A stretch of 37,884 bases of DNA from CAZQSL01 sp964595945 (lineage in GTDB: Bacteria; UBP15; UBA6099; JAJRTR01). The position numbers were made by a program, and so were the translations under genes. The notes beneath the pieces are model-generated. The model saw nothing but the letters and a program-made list of their open reading frames with translations. It searched no databases and had not been told where the DNA came from. Positions 34,039 to 37,884 of this stretch are shown here, one piece after another; position 1 is the first letter of the stretch, and the number at the start of each line of letters is the position of its first letter. Location of the stretch: the NCBI GenBank assembly GCA_964595945.1, contig CAZQSL010000023.1, positions 1-37,884 of the forward strand. The letters are read 5' to 3'.

Positions 34039-34482
34039 ATGGCAATCATGGACGATGTAACGACCCAACTCAAACAGGCAATGCGCGACAGAGACGAAAC
34101 GGCGCTCAACGCCCTCCGCTCCGTCAAATCGGCCGTGACTTACAAAAAAGCCGAACTCTGCCGCGATCCCAACGAGGAAGAAATCATCCAGATCATTCGC
34201 AAGGAGGTCTCGAAACGCAAAGATTCCGCTTCGGAATTCCGCAACGCGAATCGTATCGACCTCGCTGAAAAGGAAGAAGCGCAGATGAAGGTTATCGAGC
34301 CTTTCCTGCCACCGGAAATGGACGATGGCGACATCGAGGCCGCCGTACGTGATGCTATCGCCAGGACTGGCGCATCCGCAAAGAAAGACATGGGTATTGT
34401 CATGAAGGCCGTGATGCCTGTCTTGCAGGGAAAAGCCGATGGCAAACGCATCAGCGCTATCGTTTCCAGAATGCTGCCGTGA
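34039..34482 (+). CDS. GatB/YqeY domain protein
   Basis: A 147-residue soluble helical protein of the YqeY family, related to the tail domain of GatB, which contacts tRNA in the amidotransferase. Motifs: LRSVKSAVTYKKAEL near 30, EIIQIIRKEVSKRKDSASEF, EKEEAQMKVIEPFLPPEM, and GKADGKRISAIVSRML at the end. GGAGG lies nine bases before the ATG at 34039. Its own function is unknown in bacteria. It follows the radical SAM gene by 38 bases and is presumably co-transcribed. The next 320 bases hold only the pbpC promoter. Confidence 0.9.
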   Translation: MAIMDDVTTQLKQAMRDRDETALNALRSVKSAVTYKKAELCRDPNEEEIIQIIRKEVSKRKDSASEFRNANRIDLAEKEEAQMKVIEPFLPPEMDDGDIEAAVRDAIARTGASAKKDMGIVMKAVMPVLQGKADGKRISAIVSRMLP

Positions 34483-34697
34483 CCGTCGAACCACACTCGA
34501 ATTACCCAATGGAATCCGTGGACCGAAAGGCTTGTCATCCCGGGCGGCGAAACCGGTTTGCTGCCAGCTGCCGCTGCAATTATATCCCCATTGCCATTGT
34601 GAATGCCCGCTAAGTTCACTTTCAGTTTGATTATTTCAAGACACCCGTCATTTGATTCTCCTGTCCGACGTCCCGACTGGCTACCCTTGCGGTAGAA

Positions 34698-34726
34698 TTG
34701 CGAGCCGGGCTTTCAGCGTGTACAAT
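34698..34726 (+). promoter_or_regulatory. Promoter of pbpC
   Basis: TTGCGA (34698-34703) and TACAAT (34721-34726) lie 17 bases apart. Transcription should begin near 34733, 76 bases before the chosen start. This argues against the longer reading of pbpC that would begin in the promoter. Confidence 0.55.
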
Positions 34727-34808
34727 ACGTCATATTGTTCGAAGAGCGCGAATCCAGGATAATGGGCATTTGAAAATGTACAGGCGGCATCTGAAGTGCA
34801 GGATCACT

Positions 34809-37172
34809 ATGCGCATTAAAAATGCGGCGCGCGTATCAGTCTGCCTGATTGCCATACCCATCACTATTTTTCTGATCTGGCTTGCCATCCCGCCGCCACG
34901 CGCAATGCTGTCGATCACGGGGCAGACTTCGGTGATTTTTACGGATTCATCGGGTATCCCGCTAAGAGAAAAACCGGGCGAAGGGTTTCGCAAACGAACA
35001 TGGGTGCCGATCGGGGATATGTCACCGCACATCGTCACAGCCACGATATCGGCGGAAGACCGCTCGTTTTATTTTCATCACGGGGTCGATCTGCGAGCGA
35101 CTTTTCGTGCGGCCTATCTCAATATCCGCTACCGACGCGTCGTGTCCGGCGGTTCGACTATCACTCAGCAGCTCGCACGCAACCTGGCCCCTTCTGACCG
35201 GACCTACATCGCAAAAATACGCGAAGCCCTGCTCGCACTGAAACTCGAAACCCATCTTTCAAAGCAGCAGATACTCGAACAGTATCTCAACCGCATCCCG
35301 TACGGAAACGGCGCTTACGGCATCGAAGCCGCCTCGCGCCGCTACTTTGACAAACCCGCCCGGGATATCACGCTCGCCGAAGCCGCACTCCTCGCCACTC
35401 TTCCACGCGCCCCAAGCTACTACAATCCTGTCACACATCCCGCCCGAGTGCTCGACCGCCGCGACACAATCCTGCGCCTGATGCTCAAATACGGCGCGAT
35501 CTCGAAATCCGAATACGCTTCCGCTCTTCGAGAAAAAATCTCACCGGCAATTCATTCGCCCGAATTCGCCGCGCCACATTTCAGCGACTATGTCCTGGCG
35601 GTAGCCGATCCGCAACTTGTCAGGGATTCGACGGAAGTCCGCACAACGCTCGATCTGTCGCTCCAGAAGTCGATAGAGCGCATTGTGCGCGGACACATCG
35701 GCAGCCTGAGCCGCGAGAATGTGACTAATGCCGCAGTCGTCGTGATCGACAATCAATCCGGTGGTATCCTTGCGATGGTAGGCTCGGTGTCCTATGGCGA
35801 CAGGCAGCGCTCGGGCATGGTCAACGGCGCACTCGCGCGCAGACAGCCGGGCAGCGCGCTCAAGCCGTTCACTTATTCGCTCGCACTCAGACATGGCTAT
35901 ACCGCCGCGACTATCATACCGGATGTGCGCACTCACTTCACCACCGGCGACGGCGACTATGTGCCGATCAACTACGATCGCACCTTTCGCGGGCCTGTCA
36001 GGCTCAGGATGGCTCTCGCCAACTCCATGAACGTACCGGCTGTCCACACAGCCATGCGGCTCGGCCCGCCATCCATTGTCGACTTTCTCAAACAGCTCGA
36101 CTTCGCGTCTATCGACAAGTCGCCATCATATTACGGACTCGGCGTCACGCTCGGCAACGGCGAGGTTTCGCTGCTCGAACTCACCCGTGCCTACACTGTC
36201 TTTCCCAACGCCGGAGTCCTCAAGCCGCTGACCGCCGTGCGGTATTATGCCACGGGGTCCCGCAAAAACATCCCCGTCCCAGCTTCCGGACGCAGAGTGA
36301 TCGACGAATCAACGGCCTACATCATCTCCGACATCCTCTCGGACCGCAACGCGCGATTTCCGGTCTTCGGCCGCTATGGCCCTCTCTCACTGCCTTTCAG
36401 ATGCGCCGCCAAGACCGGCACTTCTTCCAACTATCGTGACAACTGGACAGTGGGGTTTACTCGCGAAGTCACAGTAGGCGTATGGGTCGGCAACTTCAAC
36501 GGCGAACCGATGAAAAACATTTCGGGAGTCACCGGCGCAGGTCCGATATTCCGCGATGCCATGAAGGCCGCAATGGAGCAGAGGTCGAATGTGTGGATGC
36601 AGGCGCCACAAAATATCACGCGTGTCCGGATATGTCCCATGTCTGGCATGCGCGCAGGCAAACACTGCTCGGGCAGCATCGAAGAGATTTTCGTCAAAGG
36701 CACCGAACCCAAAATGGAATGCGACTGGCACAGAATCCTTCGCATTGATACGCGCACCGGAATGCTCGCAGGGAAAAGATGCCCTCAGGTGTCCACCATT
36801 GACAGGACGATGGTATCATATCCTCCGGTATACTGGGAATGGGCTGGCGAAAGTGGCATCCCGATCGCGCCGGAAAGCTACTCCCCACTCTGCACTGACG
36901 CAGGCGCCCGTATCGGGCCAGTCGAGATCATTTACCCGCGCGACGGAGACAGTTTCAGGATAGATTATTCAGTGCCGCCACAATACCGTTCGATCGTGCT
37001 GCGGGCAGCGGCCTCGCAGGGCGCGGACCGCATAACATGGCGCATCGACGGGAAAACACGTGCTGTTGTCGCAACTCCATTTTCGTGGACTATGCCCCTC
37101 GTCCCCGGCCGGCACTCGATCGAAGCCCTGTCCGGCAAACACTCGGACCTGATTTATATCAACATTGAATAG
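34809..37172 (+). CDS. pbpC: Penicillin-binding protein 1C
   Basis: A 787-residue bifunctional peptidoglycan synthase anchored by one N-terminal helix (CLIAIPITIFLIWLAI). The glycosyltransferase domain (GT51) has ISAEDRSFYFHHGVD with catalytic Glu83, GGSTITQQLARN, and LEQYLNRIPYGNGAYGIEAAS. The transpeptidase domain has the acylated Ser349 in PGSALKPF, the SMN triad at 406-408, and KTGTSS. The C-terminal 200 residues match the PbpC tail (ICPMSGMRAGKHCSG...GIPI), with IYPRDGDSFRID opening the last beta domain. AGGA lies five bases before the ATG at 34809. All catalytic residues are intact. No MG2-type alpha-2-macroglobulin gene, its usual partner in enterics, lies beside it. Confidence 0.95.
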   Translation: MRIKNAARVSVCLIAIPITIFLIWLAIPPPRAMLSITGQTSVIFTDSSGIPLREKPGEGFRKRTWVPIGDMSPHIVTATISAEDRSFYFHHGVDLRATFRAAYLNIRYRRVVSGGSTITQQLARNLAPSDRTYIAKIREALLALKLETHLSKQQILEQYLNRIPYGNGAYGIEAASRRYFDKPARDITLAEAALLATLPRAPSYYNPVTHPARVLDRRDTILRLMLKYGAISKSEYASALREKISPAIHSPEFAAPHFSDYVLAVADPQLVRDSTEVRTTLDLSLQKSIERIVRGHIGSLSRENVTNAAVVVIDNQSGGILAMVGSVSYGDRQRSGMVNGALARRQPGSALKPFTYSLALRHGYTAATIIPDVRTHFTTGDGDYVPINYDRTFRGPVRLRMALANSMNVPAVHTAMRLGPPSIVDFLKQLDFASIDKSPSYYGLGVTLGNGEVSLLELTRAYTVFPNAGVLKPLTAVRYYATGSRKNIPVPASGRRVIDESTAYIISDILSDRNARFPVFGRYGPLSLPFRCAAKTGTSSNYRDNWTVGFTREVTVGVWVGNFNGEPMKNISGVTGAGPIFRDAMKAAMEQRSNVWMQAPQNITRVRICPMSGMRAGKHCSGSIEEIFVKGTEPKMECDWHRILRIDTRTGMLAGKRCPQVSTIDRTMVSYPPVYWEWAGESGIPIAPESYSPLCTDAGARIGPVEIIYPRDGDSFRIDYSVPPQYRSIVLRAAASQGADRITWRIDGKTRAVVATPFSWTMPLVPGRHSIEALSGKHSDLIYINIE

Positions 37173-37202
37173 ATACCCACGAGCGTAACCACGCTGGTAT
37201 CT
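37171..37202 (+). terminator. Hairpin overlapping the pbpC stop codon
   Basis: Arms AGATACC (37171-37177) and GGTATCT (37196-37202) with an inner AGCG/CGCT stem and a four-base bulge. No real T-run follows, so Rho-independent stopping is uncertain. Confidence 0.4.
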
Positions 37203-37207
37203 GTTGT

Positions 37208-37255
37208 CTGAGTACCCCTGAAACTCAGATGGTCAAAATAAGTGCAAGATCCTTC
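37208..37255 (+). repeat. Truncated left end of the MITE-like element
   Basis: The first 21 bases match the left end at 22142 with one change, and similarity continues through GTCAAAATA and CAAGAT-CTTCG to about 37255. The inner GAAGCGAAG part is lost. It lies just after pbpC. Confidence 0.7.
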
Positions 37256-37384
37256 GATGACATTGTCGAGTCAAACACTTTATCATCAAGTATATGCCAC
37301 ATAAGCATCCATTCTCTGGATGAACTTTTTTTGCTCTTCACACACAATTATCGAGTTTTCGCGGGTGTCTGTGAGACGACATAC

Positions 37385-37423
37385 TGTCGCAAATATGCAA
37401 CACACTGTTGCGTGTTTGCAACA
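37385..37423 (+). promoter_or_regulatory. Two phased palindromes, candidate enhancer-binding sites
   Basis: TGTCGC-AAATAT-GCAACA (37385-37402) and TGTTGC-GTGTTT-GCAACA (37406-37423) share six-base arms and six-base spacers. Their centres are 21 bases apart, two helical turns. They lie about 230-255 bases upstream of the start predicted from the -24/-12 promoter at 37621. This is the usual layout for a sigma-54 activator. The activator is unknown. Confidence 0.6.
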
Positions 37424-37620
37424 GTGCGGCTGGCGCGAACTGTTTGCAATGGTATTTGGAAAAGAAGTTGGCGGCTTAATAAAATTAGCCGGCGACAACA
37501 TGATTATATGCCCGGAAAGGCCGTCTGCAAGGGACGAGCATCCACAAACACAACCATGCTCATCTGTAGTATTTGGAAATTATTCCGTTTTGAATCCCTG
37601 TGTTATTTTTGCACAAATCA

Positions 37621-37636
37621 TGGCATGGTTTTTGCG
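37621..37636 (+). promoter_or_regulatory. sigma-54-type (-24/-12) promoter
   Basis: TGGCATG-GTTT-TTGCG matches the consensus TGGCACG-N4-TTGCW at all but two positions, with the invariant GG and GC ten bases apart. Transcription should start near 37647. A TATACT/TATAAA stretch follows, so a sigma70 reading is possible, but no -35 is seen at a proper distance. Confidence 0.6.
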
Positions 37637-37681
37637 GTAGTGATATACTATAAACTATAAATATGATCATACGGGGATAAC

Positions 37682-37884
37682 ATGAAAATCTACGGAAAGC
37701 ACTTGGCATTACTGCTACTGGTGTTCGCGGTGACCGGTCAATCACCGGCGTTCGCGGGTTTTTCCTTCCAGATACCGACTATGCCGTTCACGCCCAGGAT
37801 CGAGTCGGTGAGCAACAACATTGCTTTTGTGGGTACTCCATCGTTCACGGTTTACGCCAACATAACGGGCGACGCCCAGATCGA
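37682..37884 (+). CDS. Secreted protein, N-terminal fragment (cut by window end)
   Basis: The first 67 codons of a gene that runs off the window. Residues 1-25 are a Sec signal peptide (basic MKIYGKH, hydrophobic LALLLLVFAV, cleavage near SPAFA-G). The mature part begins GFSFQIPTMPFTPR and continues SVSNNIAFVGTPSFTVYANITGDAQI, which looks like a beta-rich extracellular protein. GGGGA lies before the ATG. The gene has a 500-base upstream region with a -24/-12 promoter and two palindromes, so its expression is probably switched by a dedicated activator. The family cannot be told from this fragment. Confidence 0.7.
   Translation, partial: MKIYGKHLALLLLVFAVTGQSPAFAGFSFQIPTMPFTPRIESVSNNIAFVGTPSFTVYANITGDAQI

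Noticed and set aside
34698..34808. N-terminal extension of PbpC
   Set aside because: The longer reading begins in the -35 element and adds 37 basic residues before the membrane helix. AGGA precedes the ATG at 34809.
37229..37660. Plus-strand open frame of 143 codons after pbpC
   Set aside because: It starts inside a repeat fragment, crosses the two palindromes and ends in the -24/-12 promoter. The peptide is low-complexity and Cys/His-scattered.
1..37884. tRNA, rRNA or CRISPR sequences
   Set aside because: No T-loop GTTCRANNC pattern with matching stems, no rRNA segments and no regularly spaced direct repeats were seen by eye. A covariance scan was not possible here.

Overview
The window reads as chromosomal DNA from a Gram-negative, probably anaerobic or microaerobic bacterium that I cannot place in a named lineage. 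The evidence is a complex I operon without the NADH-oxidising subunits, FeoAB ferrous iron uptake, a class A penicillin-binding protein of the PbpC type, B12-type radical SAM enzymes, a cobamide-remodelling CbiZ, a sigma-54-type promoter, and secreted proteins with signal peptides. No tRNA, rRNA, CRISPR array, phage gene or transposase was seen.

Layout. (1) 1-1242: a DsrE-like protein and a 1-Cys-type peroxiredoxin, minus strand. (2) 1444-11567: an eleven-gene minus-strand operon nuoABCDHIJKLMN, read from a strong sigma70-type promoter at 11588-11617. A CRP-like 16-mer is centred 61.5 bases upstream of the predicted start. (3) 11959-13271: DAHP synthase, the first step of aromatic amino acid synthesis, behind a leader region not in the usual gene list. 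It has a promoter, a 40-codon leader peptide with eight consecutive aromatic codons (Trp-Tyr-Trp-Phe-Tyr-Phe-Tyr-Phe), competing stems and an intrinsic terminator. I read it as a ribosome-mediated attenuator sensing all three aromatic amino acids together; it is the most striking item here. (4) 13394-15125: a zinc-ribbon protein convergent with cbiZ. (5) 15483-19648: asnB, a GT4 glycosyltransferase and a short-chain dehydrogenase, plausibly linked to surface polysaccharide. (6) 19743-22025: a large secreted putative metalloprotease with an odd C-terminus. (7) 22142-22503: a 362-bp MITE-like element with two nested pairs of perfect inverted repeats; fragments of its end recur at 31, 25278 and 37208. 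(8) 22542-25158: feoA-feoB-Cys-rich membrane peptide behind a DtxR-like palindrome. (9) 25346-29877: a membrane GT-C-like protein, trpD, a C39-like protease and rplY, all minus strand. (10) 30174-34482: a probable operon of a large unusual radical SAM-like protein, a B12-binding radical SAM enzyme and a YqeY-like protein. (11) 34809-37172: pbpC. (12) 37173-37884: a 500-bp regulatory region with a -24/-12 promoter and two phased palindromes, then the start of a secreted protein cut by the window end.

How the parts relate. Complex I (quinone reduction and ion pumping, fed by an unknown donor), peroxiredoxin and Feo fit an iron-sulfur-rich anaerobe. DAHP synthase and trpD belong to one pathway but are 14 kb apart and differently organised. 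CbiZ and the B12 radical SAM protein both concern cobamides, but nothing links them directly. All assignments come from reading motifs and spacing; no database search or folding program was run.
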